A DNA stretch of 64,000 nucleotides from positions 33,880,502-33,944,501 of the forward strand of contig CM035808.1 in NCBI GenBank assembly GCA_020466095.1, written 5' to 3'. The DNA comes from Chlorops oryzae. Lineage: Eukaryota; Arthropoda; Insecta; Diptera; Chloropidae. Shown one piece after another: positions 41,080-52,689 of this stretch. A program made the position numbers and the translations under genes. The notes below the pieces were generated by a model. That model did no database searches. It was not told the DNA's origin and saw only the letters and a list, made by a program, of their open reading frames with translations. Position 1 is the stretch's first letter; every line of letters begins with the position of its first letter.

Positions 41080-42107
41080 GAATAAATGTACCTATTCTAA
41101 AAGGACCTAATTTACTGATTTTTTTTAAGGAAAGCCAACACCTGGAAAATTAACCTTTATGTAGGTACATCGATTCAGCTATGGATTCTATGGACAGCTC
41201 GATTCTTAATCTGCTCAGGGGACGAATTACCGTAGAATTTACTTTTCTCGAGAGCAAACTTCTTCTTTTTTAAATATTTCGGGAAAGAAATTTGAATTCG
41301 TTCCCCGGGAATATTCAGAATCGGGGCTGAAAACAAAAATTCTTTTTACTGGCTGCGAACGAGAATAGATGTTTTTTCGAGAAATGCGAAATTTTGACTT
41401 GTAAAAATGGCACAAAAAATTAAGCAAAAAAGCCTTCAGAAGATTCGGTATAGAGAGTTTCGACTGTAATATAGGTACAATATGTACGTGTATAAAAATT
41501 CCATAATATGGCAATGCCCTTTGGAAATCTTGAACGATTAATTCATTAACCCTTCTTATCTGAGAGAATAGAACAATCTCTTTTGTTTCATTCAGATTGG
41601 CAATAATGAGTTTTTGTCTTCGCATAAAAATTCTTTTATTGAACTCACTTCAAAAGCGATGACTTGAAAAGGGCCTTTTTTTAGCTTTCTTTTCGATGAC
41701 GACGCTCTCAATAATTACGGCTCTTGCGTCATTCGATTGATATAAATTTTGTGCGTCATAAATATTCATTTTCTTTTTTTTCTTGCTCTCTCTCTCTCTC
41801 TCTCCTTTCTCTCTTTTGGAATTTGCACACCTCTACGTGCTCCATTGTAAAATTTAACAGAGCTCTGGAGAATGTCGAAATGTCGCTTGATAGTCTCATA
41901 AAAATTTTGCATTTTTTTTTAAGAGATTTTTCGGAAAACTTCTTCGAAATATTGCTAATGGTAATTAAAAACTAGAAAAATATGCGCGAAAATATGCAGG
42001 ACAGTCTTTAAGGTACCTTAAGTAATTTCACATCAAGATCTCTTTTGAAATTGGAAAACTGGGATTTTCTTTATTTTTGCATTCTGTGTCTCCGAAATAA
42101 CGTCTTA
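41080..42107. other. No host gene; MITE end fragments
   Basis: A family K end lies at 41285-41333 and a TCGAAACTCTC-family end at about 41440-41470. The 128-codon minus frame at 41239-41625 runs through both fragments and is rejected as a gene. A CT run occurs at about 41785-41815. Confidence 0.4.
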
Positions 42108-42441
42108 GGGGCTGTTTCCACTACAGACGCATTTAGCATTTTTCAGCATTTTTAAAAAATGCTCAAAAATGCGGCTTTGAATTACATGTAATTGTTGTTC
42201 TTAAAACAGCATTTTTCAGCATCTTGAGAAAATGCGATAAAAATGCTTAAAAAAAACCGTCTAGTTTTCATTGATATTTTCTTCAAATTTTTAACATTTC
42301 AAAGCCTACTTCAAAGAATTCAAATATTTTTCCAAACAAAAATTCAAATTTTCACAAAATGCTAAATACGAAACGCAGTGGAAACGGGTCTAGCGTCTTT
42401 AAAGATGCAAATGCTAAATGCGGTGTAGTGGAAATAGCCCC
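42108..42441. mobile_element. TA-flanked MITE, 334 bp (GGGGCTGTTTCCACTACA)
   Basis: The ends are GGGGCTGTTTCCACTACA and, reversed, GGGGCTATTTCCACTACA, with TA outside on both sides. A second inverted pair, GCATTTAGCATTT / AAATGCTAAATGC, lies just inside. GCATTTTTCAGCAT motifs are repeated internally. Confidence 0.75.
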
Positions 42442-42644
42442 TAATTCATTTATAATTCAACAAAAACTGCAATGAAAATCTATATCAACGTGTGAAAATT
42501 AGAAATCTTGACTAATTTTCACACAGAAGAAGAAATATTTGTTCGATTTTTAGCCCTTCTTGTGTCTTGGGACAATATATGTAGTCCCAAATGCAACATT
42601 TTTGACGGCAATATCTGGAGAATGAAGAAATAAAGATACGGTCG

Positions 42645-42705
42645 AAACTCTCTATAACAAACTCCTCTACAGCAAATCTTCTCAAGGCTTTTTCGCTAAT
42701 TTTTT
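42645..42705 (+). repeat. TCGAAACTCTC-family MITE left end
   Basis: ACGGTCGAAACTCTCTATAA is followed by CAGCAAATCTTCTCAAGGC, as at 28915. It is cut by the SINE A fragment that follows. Confidence 0.5.
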
Positions 42706-42709
42706 AAAG

Positions 42710-42790
42710 CCAATTTACGAAGCGAGAGGCGTTGGGTTCGACTCCCAGTTCAGGTCGTGGATATTCTTTAGTTTTTCTCTTAGGTGGGTT
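42710..42790 (+). mobile_element. SINE A, copy 3 (truncated at both ends)
   Basis: Starts CCAATTTACGAAGCGAGAGG, includes GGGTTCGACTCCCAG and continues CTTTAGTTTTTCTCTTAGG, which is the second 3' subfamily (as in copies 6 and 7). The head box A and the AACCT tail are missing. Confidence 0.75.
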
Positions 42791-43277
42791 CTTCGACTGT
42801 ATACACTTTTCATGAACCAGGCATACAAAAAAATTTTGCGGAACGAGCTCAAATTCTTGTATTTAGTCGAGGGTCTTTAAGACATTTGGTGTACCTTTCT
42901 TTTTTCTGTGTAACAGCAGGGTAAAGGAAACTTTCTTTCGAATTCAGAATGATCATTTGTAGGGCAGGTTAAGGTTCAGAGAGTAAAAAATTTGATATTC
43001 AGCTCTACAGCTCTACTCCCATATTGAACCCAGATTCAAAAAAACCCGATTTTATTGTTCACAAAATTTCCGGCTTTATTCCATCTGTCAATTTCTCGAT
43101 GAACTGAAACCATTTCAATTTAATTCAACCCTTTTTCTAATACAATATTTATATTGATATATATAATTCGCAGCATAACGGAAGGACCTGAGAAATTGTT
43201 TTCAACCCACGGAAAATGATTTCAGTTAAAGGGGCTCTCTCCAGTTCGGCCAGAAATGAAAAATTTCATATAAAAAA

Positions 43278-43350
43278 TCTGTTCCCGTAGTGCCCGAAAC
43301 TGCCCAATTTTCATACAGTTTTCAAAAAATTGGGCAGTACGGGAACAGAC
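43278..43350. mobile_element. Small palindromic MITE (GTTCCCGTA family), copy 2
   Basis: TCTGTTCCCGTA pairs with TACGGGAACAGA, and AACTGCCCAATTTT-like arms surround the shared loop TCATACAGTTTTCAAAA. Compare copy 1 at 38661. Confidence 0.7.
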
Positions 43351-43374
43351 CTAAAAAAAAACACTTCAGAAAAT

Positions 43375-43515
43375 TTCTGATTCATTTCGGAAACATTTTT
43401 TTTTTTTTATATGAAGTTTTTCATTTCTGACAGAACTGGAGATCGCCCCAAAACCAAAAATGTTTTCCTCAAATTCGTGATACATTTTTGAGGTGTTTCT
43501 TGTATTCGCTAAGCC
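43375..43515 (-). repeat. Dispersed repeat family S copy
   Basis: CTGACAGAACTGGAGATCGC, CCCCAAAACCAAAAATG and GATACATTTTTGAGGTG match 31270-31400. Confidence 0.55.
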
Positions 43516-45427
43516 TGTAAAAGCAAGTTGTGGGGAAAAAATTTCTATAATAGAGCAAATGGAATTTGGTACATCGTTGTGGGCCAAACAAGCGTGAATT
43601 TATTCTTCCCGGAGCACTCGATGAAGACAACAAGAGATTTGTTAAGACTGAGTAGATCACTGGTTTCTGATCAAGGACAAAACGTGACTGCGACTTCTTG
43701 CTCTGAACGAGGTGTGTAGATTCTATTTGGAGGTTGAGGAAACCTCAATTCAAGTTACAGCAGAATGTTCAGCTTTCCAATATTAGATCTAGTGACCACT
43801 GATAAAGGAAATTATGCAGGCAGAAGAAATTTTTGAACTAGACATAGGACAGATTAGGACTTTCCTGCTGAAACCCGAAGTGATGGCACAATAGCTCGAT
43901 GCTTATTGTTGGAACCCTTATAAACCAATATATTCGCTCGAAATAGTTCAAAACTTTTGTAAGAGAAATAATCCTTCGAATATTTGGACAACTTTTGAAG
44001 GATAAAATCAAGAAAATATAATGCTATTCTGAGGCTTTTGAAACATTAGTTTTCGGAATGCTTTTCAGTCTACGAAAAATTGTTTTCTCACTAAAATCTG
44101 CTGTTAGAGCGGCCTCTTCACTCGATTATAATAGTTGTCCCAGATTATGGGGAGTTTTATTTATTGGCAAATTTAAAAAAAAAAAAAAATATTTTTTGTA
44201 TTAAAAATGAGATGCTTCAAGCTAACAGGGAGGACTAAGAAATTATTTATTAAAATATTTCTTTGTTCGCAACAGCAATTATCCTTCAACTTCTAATCGA
44301 AGAGAACAATTTTAGTCGGGCTAGCTTAACTAGTAATAAACATAGCTAATACAATTTATTAAAAAAAACAAATTTTGACTTACCTCAGGCTATTTTTGAG
44401 TGATATAATCTGCTTTTTGTTTGGTTTTCATTGAAAGACGATGGAAAAGAATTTCGACGAAAACTTCATAATCATTCCATGTCAATTTTTTTTCTTTTAT
44501 TTTATTTTATTATTACTTTTTACTTCCTCCTGGCAAAATAACTTTCACGATCCTTGAACTTTATTCGAAAATTAAATCAGTTTAGCTCAAAAAAAAAATA
44601 GTTTCAATTCTAAGAATAAAACTAATCATTTTCAGCTTCGATTCCCAGTAATCTCGACTATTGAGTCCCTTCAGCGTTGTCTACCTTTCAAAGTCCATTC
44701 TAAAAATATCAAATTTGAATAGAAACTCCGCCTCGTCTATGTCTAATTTTATTTTCGAATAGCAACTTTCAAGAGGCCAAATAAAACTGCCTGGAAAATC
44801 CGAATATGTTTGGTTGCATCAGAAACGACAGTTCATTTCTCAATAAGCAGAAGACAGTTAATTTATTCTGAAAGAGAAAGCTTTCCAATGAAGCTACTAC
44901 TAATCTCGAAAGCTGGAGTGACTGACATGGCTTACATATAAAAAAAAAATGTGCTATCAAAAAATTGCAGATAAAGAATTTCTGAGAACTCGATTTTCAA
45001 AAGAATTCTGATGGAATTGAACTCAAAATGCAAAATTCCATTGAATTAATCTTCAAAGACACAAAAATTAGTCTCTTTTATTTCAATTCTAGCTCGGTTT
45101 TTCGTTAGAAAGTTCAATAAAATATTAAAAGCAAAATGAGAGCGTATTTCATTTATCTCAAGGCCTAAAATTATGGATGGATGTCTTGAAGGTAGATCAT
45201 GCAAAAATGGGCGTAAGTGATTAAAATTTCTCTCAATAAAAAAAAAAAAAAAAAATTCTAGGGATTCATCAAGTTCACATTGAACGTCAAGGATAAAAAA
45301 TATCGCATCTACATCTAGCAAAATCCGAGTGGCAACTATAGTTGAGCCCTTAACTAGACAAGCCATATCTCAAAATTGGATAGATAAAACCTCCTAATCC
45401 GAGAGTCACATTAGGCTTAGTCCTGCC
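43516..45427. other. No recognised feature
   Basis: AT-rich sequence with short frames only (the largest, minus 45046-45366, crosses an A15 run). I see no RNA gene or repeat-family match. Confidence 0.35.
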
Positions 45428-45660
45428 CATGATACAAGAAAACAAGATAGCGCCACTTCAGAACCGCTATTTTGAGGCTCTCTCTGAGAGCCGAAAATTG
45501 AGTTTGTGACGTCACTGAGCGAGAAATGGTTGTTGTTTCCCATGCTATTTAAAAAAAGTAAAAAGCCGGTTTAACATGGGAAACAACAACAACGAATCGC
45601 GATTTTGAGTTTGTGACGTTTCCTCTCTCAAGTGGCGCTATCTTGTTTTCTTGTATCATG
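45428..45660 (+). mobile_element. hAT MITE M, copy 2, with 8-bp TSD
   Basis: GTCCTGCC directly flanks both ends (45420-45427 and 45661-45668). The termini are identical for at least 31 bases, starting CATGATACAAGAAAACAAG. The 8-bp duplication assigns it to hAT. Its mirror copy at 35634-35865 lies inside the piggyBac-type element. Confidence 0.9.
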
Positions 45661-45700
45661 GTCCTGCCCACTGTTCACTCGAAGCACTTAGAATATATAT

Positions 45701-45927
45701 AGCCCTGTTCCAAATTAGTATTACCCTGTAATTTTTTCCCTAAACATTTTTCTCCTCGGCAATGGAAGGGTTCTAACCATCAATGAAAGGAAGAATGTGA
45801 TGAGCTTCACTTAAAAATGTTCGAAATTCATACTCCCTTTATATAAGATTACCAATGCGCTTTGAATGGGAGACTTTTTTTCAAATCCGCACAGAAGAAT
45901 TCCCCGGAAATATTTCGAAACGGGCTA
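45701..45927 (+). mobile_element. MITE family K copy
   Basis: AGCCCTGTTCCAAATTAGTA at the left, the central TTCTAACCATCAATGAAAGG, and AATTCCCCGGAAATATTTCG then AAACGGGCT at the right. The inverted ends are imperfect. Confidence 0.6.
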
Positions 45928-46544
45928 AAGACGAAATTTTATTGCAATGAAATTATGTGAAGAGAACGGCGGACATAGAAGACCCTGGCTTTAGTCGAAA
46001 TTGAAGAAGCTAAGAATAATATGAAATCATCGGGTTGAATGGGTTAAGCAATTTCTTTTCTTTTCTAGCTTTTATTTTGAAGATTTCTCCTTTGTTTTTG
46101 TGATAAAGCCTTCGAATTTTTTTTAATTGACCTTAATGAAATATATGTTCTTTTGACCTCTTGAACTTGCTTTTCATGAAAAACTCCAGAGCTGCATTTG
46201 GTAAGAAGTTCTTGTAAAAGTAGAAATCAAGACGAATTCGAAAAGTCCGCTAGGCAACGGGATCTCATAAGTTTTCAGCTGAATTTTGAGCTTTTCTAGC
46301 TTATAAATAACCCACCTTTATTTTTTTTTTTTTAAATATCTAATTTTCTTTCAACAATGTGACTTGGACACTCACTTCTTTCTTTTGGAATTCTCTCTAA
46401 AAAGGCTTTTTCAATCGAATAAAACCGAGAGAGTTTTAATCGGCCACGCCCCATTTTTGATATAACAAGCAAGACAAGTATGCCAGTCCGATTCCAAACA
46501 TTCGCGGGGAGTTAAAAAAAAATTTGCCCCACTCTAAGCACACT

Positions 46545-46698
46545 GTGTAAGGCAATATAAAGGCAGCAAGAATGGCAATCATTTTTAAGCAAAGTCGTCA
46601 CATTTTCCTTTCATTGACGCTTAGAACCCTTCCATTTTCCGAGGAGAAAAAGTTTTTGTGAGAAAATTCCAGAGGAATACTAATTTCGAACAGGGCTG
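46545..46698 (-). mobile_element. MITE family K copy (partial)
   Basis: The plus strand reads CCTTTCATTGACGCTTAGAA, CCATTTTCCGAGGAG and ACTAATTTCGAACAGGGCTG, the reverse complement of 45701-45860. The plus frame starting at 46658 begins inside it. Confidence 0.6.
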
Positions 46699-48030
46699 TA
46701 CATATTCTAAGTATTTGGAGCGAGGATATAGCAGCAGGCGTAACATGATAATGCCCACTTGGGGCTATAAAACTATGATCGGAAACTTCAGAATAACTAT
46801 GAAAATCCACTACCTATTTTCTATGCTTAATTTATTGAATAGAGACTTCCAAATTTTGAATGGATCCTTTAGCAGATTTTTCCGCTTCGATGGAGATCTT
46901 AATTTAGACGGCACCGAAGACTAAATCGATTCAACTTGCGAATTATTTCTTGATATTAAAGGGCTGGATCTGAATCCTTGTGAAAAGTGGATTCTGTCTT
47001 TCTAAATTATGTATTTTAATGTGAGTTTGAAGCTGGTGGATCTTGGCTTTTTTTCTAAATGAAGTTTTACTTCTAAATTGGTGTAGACGATGCTTAAAGA
47101 TTGCCTCAAACACAGAGTTGCTTTGACTTTCTTAAAGGAAAACTGAAAAATGGAAACGGAATACGTTATATGAAAATGGAGTACGTTCTATGGAAACGTT
47201 CTTATCTCTGAAACCTTCCTGTTGGAGTTAATGCAGTTATGATAGTATACTAGTTTTCCCAAAATTTATCATTTTTTTTTTTTTTGCACTTTTGACACTT
47301 TCTTCCACAGCAATTCAGCACAACAATTGAAACAACAGCTACAACAAAAACAACAACAGCGTTCACCGAATCATTTGAAGTCGTTTTAGCAAACAACGCA
47401 ATGAGGAACCCCAAAAAAATGGGCGTATGCTCATAAGCGAGTGATTGCTGAGACGCTTCAAATCCCGAAAAAAAAGCGAATTTTGCGATTTTCTTCAAAT
47501 TCCACTGAATTTGATCTTTTGCAACGGCAACAACAACGACAACAAAGAAATAATATTTTCACTTTTTCATTACATATCGCAAAAAAAAAAAAGAGAATAA
47601 AATAATGAAGAATTTTAGCCAAAATGAACGGAACGAGTGCGAGAGCGAGAGGACGCAAAAGACGAAAATGTAGGAAATTCTCATAATTTCCGTTTATTTA
47701 TTTTGCACTAAAATCTTCATTGATTTTCTTTTGCGCATTCTTTCGTTTTTAATGGGCGATTCCGTTTTTCGGATTTTTCGATTTTTTAATTTTCGACTTC
47801 GCTTCCATGCTTTGTGAAGAAACTTCCGTTGTGTGGTACGAAAAAAGCAAGAATTTGGATTTTTCTCGAAAACGCCTTGAGCTAATGAAACGCAATTAAC
47901 GCGATTTGATGCGTTTCCACTTTATTTGCACGATTTATTACCTTTTTACAATAAATTCGGCATTTCTCGACGAGATTTTCGCAAAATTTTACCGAACTCA
48001 CAGAACACACGCGACAACGAAGAAACTTAC
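46699..48030. other. No confident gene
   Basis: CAACAAC runs occur on the plus strand at about 47330-47355 and 47525-47545. Frames at 46658-46924 and 47250-47498 have no domain. Confidence 0.35.
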
Positions 48031-48185
48031 TAAAAAAATTTTCCAACAAACGCTGCAACATTCTCCTCGCGTCTTCTTCTTCTTCGTCGCTCTACGCTTC
48101 ATACAGTCGTTCGAGTGCTGCTTACAACTTCACACGAGCGAATATGTTGGGCGAACATGTTCGTAACGTCGAGCATCGAGCGTGC
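48031..48185 (-). promoter_or_regulatory. Possible minus-strand first exon or promoter
   Basis: Balanced GC compared with its flanks. On the minus strand it reads GTTACGAACATGTTCGCCCA and later an A|GTAAGT donor-like site near 48026-48032. GAACATGTTC at 48153-48162 is a perfect 10-bp palindrome fitting the p53 half-site consensus RRRCWWGYYY. All of this is weak inference. Confidence 0.2.
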
Positions 48186-48462
48186 ATGATTCGAACACGA
48201 TAGCGTTTAACCGTTTCGTTTTGATAGGAATTCTCAATTATTCGTTCTAGCCACAGTCGTCTGGCTTGAAATATAATTTTGTCTTGCAATACAATTTTGG
48301 CTTGAAATAGCTCACGACGGCACGTTTTAACGCGTGAAGAGCATTGCCAGATGGCAGGAAAAGAAAAACATTTTGTTTTAAGTATGTAGTTCTTTCCATA
48401 ATGCCCCGTTTTAGACTAGGCGATTCTGATTGACGTGGAATCGATCCTTCAGAGAATGACCA

Positions 48463-48504
48463 AAAATGGTCATAATCGCCCTTACGTAATTAATGGACAG
48501 CCCC
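48463..48504. repeat. Right end of the GGGGCTGTCCATTAATTACG MITE
   Basis: The end CCCTTACGTAATTAATGGAC then AGCCCC, preceded by AAAAATGGTCATAATCG, matches the right end of 56106-56269. The left part is missing. Confidence 0.75.
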
Positions 48505-48511
48505 TAAAAAC

Positions 48512-48652
48512 AGAAATACGTGTCTTAAGGCTCACTCTTAGGAATGAAAGGTTTAATGAAGAACAAGAATGAAACCAAATCATAGGTGAAAATTTATGAA
48601 ATTAACTTTTAATGAACTATTTTTTTTCGTTGATTTTGTTTATTTGTGACTT
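48512..48652 (+). repeat. Dispersed repeat family V, copy 1
   Basis: GAATGAAACCAAATCATAGG and TTGATTTTGTTTATTTGTGA with ACTTATTCG recur at 63858-64000 with the same spacing. Confidence 0.75.
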
Positions 48653-48922
48653 ATTCGGGATTTTCCACGAATCGATGCGAATGACCAAAAACATGCCAAT
48701 TAATATGGAAAATGGAAAATGGAAAATAGAACCAGAATATTCCCATTGGCATAAAAAACAAGCGGAGTTCCGTATTTTTTTCGGGCCTTATGATCAGAAA
48801 AAAATGGACTTAAGGCCCAAAATTATTTCGGGCCTTATGTCCTTGGGCTTTAAGTCCGGGTACCATACTGCATACAGGAAATAATGTTGCATGCATTCCT
48901 ATATGCAGTTTGTGTGTGTGTA

Positions 48923-49082
48923 CAGTGTTCCCCGGGCTTAGGGACCATCGGAAATATGTACAAGCAAGCCGGTTTTTATAAGAAAAAAATGCTTACATAG
49001 GAGTGAATTCAGTAGATTGAAGGATTCGAATGGCACAATTTTCGATAGTTTTAAGCGGGGTCAATATATCCGGGGAATACTG
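48923..49082. mobile_element. TA-flanked MITE, 160 bp (CAGTGTTCCCCGG)
   Basis: The ends are CAGTGTTCCCCGG and, reversed, CAGTATTCCCCGG, with TA at 48921-48922 and 49083-49084. GGGG-rich subterminal blocks follow. A related end occurs near 52803-52816 (CCGGGGGATACTG). Confidence 0.75.
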
Positions 49083-49084
49083 TA

Positions 49085-50600
49085 TGTATTTTGCTTAGTT
49101 CGGTTAGGTCGTGTTCTGGTATTTTCTTGTAAATAATTTTTTTTCAAACAATTTTCGAAAAACATTTTTTCTTCACTTGAAGTTGAGCGGATGCACATAC
49201 ATACATATGTGTAATATATATTACTAGTATATACTACATGTAATCATGTGTGTATGGCAGTATGGAAGAAGCGTTCAAAACAACCAGCGCCAACGCGATG
49301 GTGTTTTTTTTGTTTAATTTTTTCTTTTCATTTTTTATTTTTCTTGTTGCTCTCGGCTTTTAAGCGGGATGTTGCCTGTTTTTCGTACACGTTTTCCCAT
49401 TGCTCATTTTTTGCGTGTTCTTTTTCTTTTTCCTCTTCGTTTTTCTTTCATTTCTTTTCTTTCTTTTTTCTCTCTTCTGCACTCCCCAAGTGTCCAAATA
49501 CTTCAGGATTCAAGTTTTTGTTTTTTGCACAGCATTACTTTCCCCCCTTTTCTCACTATCTTCGTGTCTCATTCTCGTTCTCCTTCTCTTGCTCTGTCTA
49601 TCTCTCTCTCTCGCTCTTTCTTACTGGCAATCTCTTTTTATGATATTCGTGCAGTTTTCCGACATTTGCCTTTTTGTTTTTCTCCAACAGCGGACCCAAC
49701 TTGAATTTTGGCATTTGATAATTCGATGTTGCCAACGTCGACTTTGTTGCTTCTTTTTGTTGTTGTTATTATTATGTCTCTTTGTTGTTGTTTTTGTTGC
49801 TATTATGTTCGTTGATTATTACTTTCTTTTATTTTTTTTTATTATATCGAGAGGATGTTTTGTTGTGTTTTTTTGTCATTGGCTGGCCTTTAATTCTTGG
49901 ACTTTTGTCTTGTTTTTGTTTTTTCTCTCATTCATCTTTTTCGAGACGAGTTTTTGCGCTGCTCTCTTATGTATGTAATTCGCCTTTCTGACTTCTTTGC
50001 TGGGTCATAAAATATACAAAGTTGAGCTGAATATTATGTGGTTATCGTTGTTGTTGTTTTTGTTGTTATTATTATTATTATTATTTTTATTGTTTTTGCT
50101 TTGTATTCTCCGATTTCGTTCTTGATTGTTGTAATTTTCTAGTGAAAAAACTTACTTTCTTTTTAGGTGTTCTTTTTTAGTTGTTGGTGCAGACTTAAAG
50201 ATTTGTGCGACGAAGAGAGGGAGAGTGAAAGAGGAACATGTGACAAAGGCTTAATTGCTACAGACATTTTTTTTTCTTTTTTATGTGACAATAAAACTGT
50301 TGATGGATCCGTTATGCCATGAACAGCTGATTTAATTTGATTCTCTTTTCCGCATCTTTGAACTTCCATTTCTTCGTAAATGCACACACGCAGGCCTTCT
50401 TGGAGAATTCTGGACTTTTGAAGTTAAAATGGCAAGAATTTCGCTTTTTGTTTTTTCGTTTTTTCTTTATAGGTGAGTTAATAGTAATAAGGAATAATAT
50501 CGGCAAGATATATTTAGATGTTTTTCATCTCCTCTCTGTGTCTTATGTTTTCTGTCTTCCTGTTCATGTGCCGACCTTTATCTACTATCTTTATTAAACC
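49085..50600. other. Pyrimidine-rich region, no supported gene
   Basis: 49290-50150 is dominated by T/C on the plus strand. Phe/Leu/Ser-rich overlapping frames there contradict one another. A GTT/ATT run lies near 50048-50090. Confidence 0.45.
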
Positions 50601-50713
50601 TACAGTCGACTCTGGATAGAGTGAACAAATTTTTGTATGGCCTGTTCGTGCTACCGAGGGTTCTAATTTGCTTCAATGGGTTCAAATTTGTGCACAAACT
50701 TACCTGATGGGTT

Positions 50714-50962
50714 GGCTCTGGGATAGCGTAGGGGATGCGTGCTATGCTCTTGATCCCAGGGTCCGAGGTTCGATTCTCGGCACAGGCGAAACGGAGTGTA
50801 ATGTTCCAAGCCTAGCACTGGTTTTTCAAAAAATCGCATGTTAGGGGCACACTACATAATAAGACAATACACTCATACAAACACAAGAAAACCTCATTGG
50901 TATCACAATGGGCCGATTAACGGCCTAAGTGGCAGCCACTTCAACCTACCTACCTATGTACC
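50714..50962 (+). mobile_element. SINE B, complete, 13-bp TSD
   Basis: Flanked by TACCTGATGGGTT (50701-50713 and 50963-50975), although the TACCT part overlaps the tail motif. The head has box A-like GATAGCGTAGGGGATGCG and box B-like GAGGTTCGATTCTCGG, so it derives from a different tRNA than SINE A. Its 3' part (GGTATCACAATGGGCC, GGCCTAAGTGGCAGCCAC, then CAACCTACCTACC) is clearly related to the 3' part of SINE A and to the LINE at 15345. Confidence 0.85.
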
Positions 50963-51010
50963 TACCTGATGGGTTCTCAAAAAAAAATTTTTTTTCTGAA
51001 AGGTCAGTTT

Positions 51011-51211
51011 GTCGGCCTTGGTGCTGAAGTTGGCTGAGATGCCAATTTTCGAAGCGAGAGGCCATGAGTTCGACTCCCAGCTGAGGTCGTAAATGTTTGC
51101 GTCGTTTTTCAGTTTCTGTTTTTCATTTTTTTTCCCATTACATGTGGTATCACAACGAGCCAATTTGATGCCTAAATGTGTCACTCACCTAACTTAACTT
51201 AACCTAACCTA
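51011..51211 (+). mobile_element. SINE A, copy 4, 10-bp TSD
   Basis: AGGTCAGTTT flanks both ends (51001-51010 and 51212-51221). It has a full head, body and an AACCT tail (TAACTTAACTTAACCTAACC). Inserted in the TA-flanked MITE. Confidence 0.9.
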
Positions 51212-51389
51212 AGGTCAGTTTTCTGAAAAAATTCAATAGGGGGATTTGGTTTTTAATTTTTCCTAATGATTTCTGTCTGAATGTATTCGCGAACAAGTTA
51301 GAATACCATCGTCATCTATTGTATAAGCCTCACAACACCATGATTCCCACGCTATCCGGGGTTCATACTATCCAGACTCGACTGTATTA

Positions 51390-52370
51390 ATTTGTTTGAT
51401 ATTTTAGCTTCTACCTGACCTAAAAATCCGAGCTATTTTATCTTCCTTTGTGATTTTTTTTCTCCTTTCTTTATTTTTTATTTTTATTTACATATTATCT
51501 TTTTTATTTTTATTTTTTTTTTTGTATTTCTCCGTCTTCCTTCTGTCACAAGGGAAGAAAGTCAAAAATTCAAATACTAACCACAAAATCCCATGAAAAG
51601 AAAGCTTCTCATTTCATTCTTCAAAAGCGTTTTTCGTTCCTTCTTCTATAACAGCAAACATGAAGAGTGACTCAAAAAAAAAAATTCAAAAAGAGAATTC
51701 AAACCAAATGAAGGTGAAAAAATTAATGTCAAAATAAATTGATAGCATGACTCAGTGACACGTCTTGCCAATCTTTTTTCCAGTTACCTTGCCATCACAT
51801 CACCACCACCATCACTGTTTGGCGACGCAATGACGATCATCTCTCTTACCAACCGGCACACTATGGCTGTATGTGGATCCATCAAGGGTCCAAAACTAGA
51901 CAGAAAGTCCACTTTTTTTCATAATATGAAATTCATTGCCTTTGCGAGGCGGTCGCACTCAAGATTTAGGTATATTTTCTACAATCATTTTGATTTATTG
52001 ATGTTGTAAAATCCAGTTCACCTGAACAATTTCCGGTAACCAGATTGGCCATTACTGTTAGAAAACCCGCTCGAAACTTATCTCTTGCTGTTGGTCTGCC
52101 TGTCTGTCTATCTGCCTGTAAGTCTTGTTATCTTCAAGAACGGAAATTCGTAAATTTTACATGCAATACCACATGAGCTGAACGGGGTCAGAGAATTAGC
52201 ATCGATGGCAGATGAAGAAAATATACAGAAACTTTCTTCCATTAATCCCATTAAATCGATCAATTTTATTTAAATGGTATATTGAAAATTTGACCCCACA
52301 ATTTTTTCCAAGACTCTCCAGATTTTTCTTGCCCTGGTTGCAATTTTTAATACAGTACCATTGGATATAC
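51390..52370. other. No recognised feature
   Basis: T-rich 51450-51535. The frame at 51755-52009 has no domain. Nothing else is supported. Confidence 0.4.
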
Positions 52371-52377
52371 CTATGTA

Positions 52378-52670
52378 CAGTGAAAACTCTCTAGCGAAAT
52401 TCAAGGGATCGGGCTAGGTTAGGCTAGTGTGGCCGCCACCAAGGGTGACATACTTAGGCACCAGATGGGCCAGTTGTGATACCACGTATAATGGGAAAAC
52501 AATGAAAAACAGAAACGAGAAACGACACAAACATCTACGACCTCAGCTGTGAGTCGAGCCCAGGGTCTAGCGCTTCGTAAATTGGAATCACAGCCAACTA
52601 GAACAGAGATGCCAATCAAGGGACCGAGAAGTCAATTCGTTATAGAGAGAATTCATTATAAGGAGAAAAA
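52378..52670. mobile_element. TCGAAACTCTC-family MITE remnant split by a SINE
   Basis: CAGTGAAAACTCTCTAGCGA begins at 52378. After the SINE the sequence resumes with GAAGTCAATTCGTTATAGAG and AGAATTCATTATAAGG, as in the family's right part. The far end is lost. Confidence 0.5.
52412..52615 (-). mobile_element. SINE A, copy 5, 11-bp TSD
   Basis: TCAAGGGATCG (52401-52411) and TCAAGGGACCG (52616-52626) flank it. It is reversed; the tail is short (GGCTAGGTTAGGC) and the head ends near 52612. The minus frame at 52419-52619 is this SINE. Confidence 0.85.
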
Positions 52671-52689
52671 AGGCGCTAAAATGTAGCGA

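Larger units (their letters stand above)
50603..51384. mobile_element. TA-flanked MITE (CAGTCGACTCTGGATAG) split by two SINEs
   Basis: The left end CAGTCGACTCTGGATAG and reversed right end CAGTCGAGTCTGGATAG differ at one of 17 positions. TA lies outside on both sides. SINE B (50714-50962) and SINE A (51011-51211) are inserted inside, each with its own TSD. A related copy is at 60084-60665. Confidence 0.8.

Noticed and set aside
41239..41625. 128-codon minus-strand ORF as a host gene
   Set aside because: It runs through a family K MITE end and a TCGAAACTCTC MITE end, so it is a chance frame.
49248..49980. Large Phe/Leu-rich membrane protein
   Set aside because: Three overlapping frames look equally hydrophobic because the strand is T/C-rich. 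No start, splice site or domain is supported.
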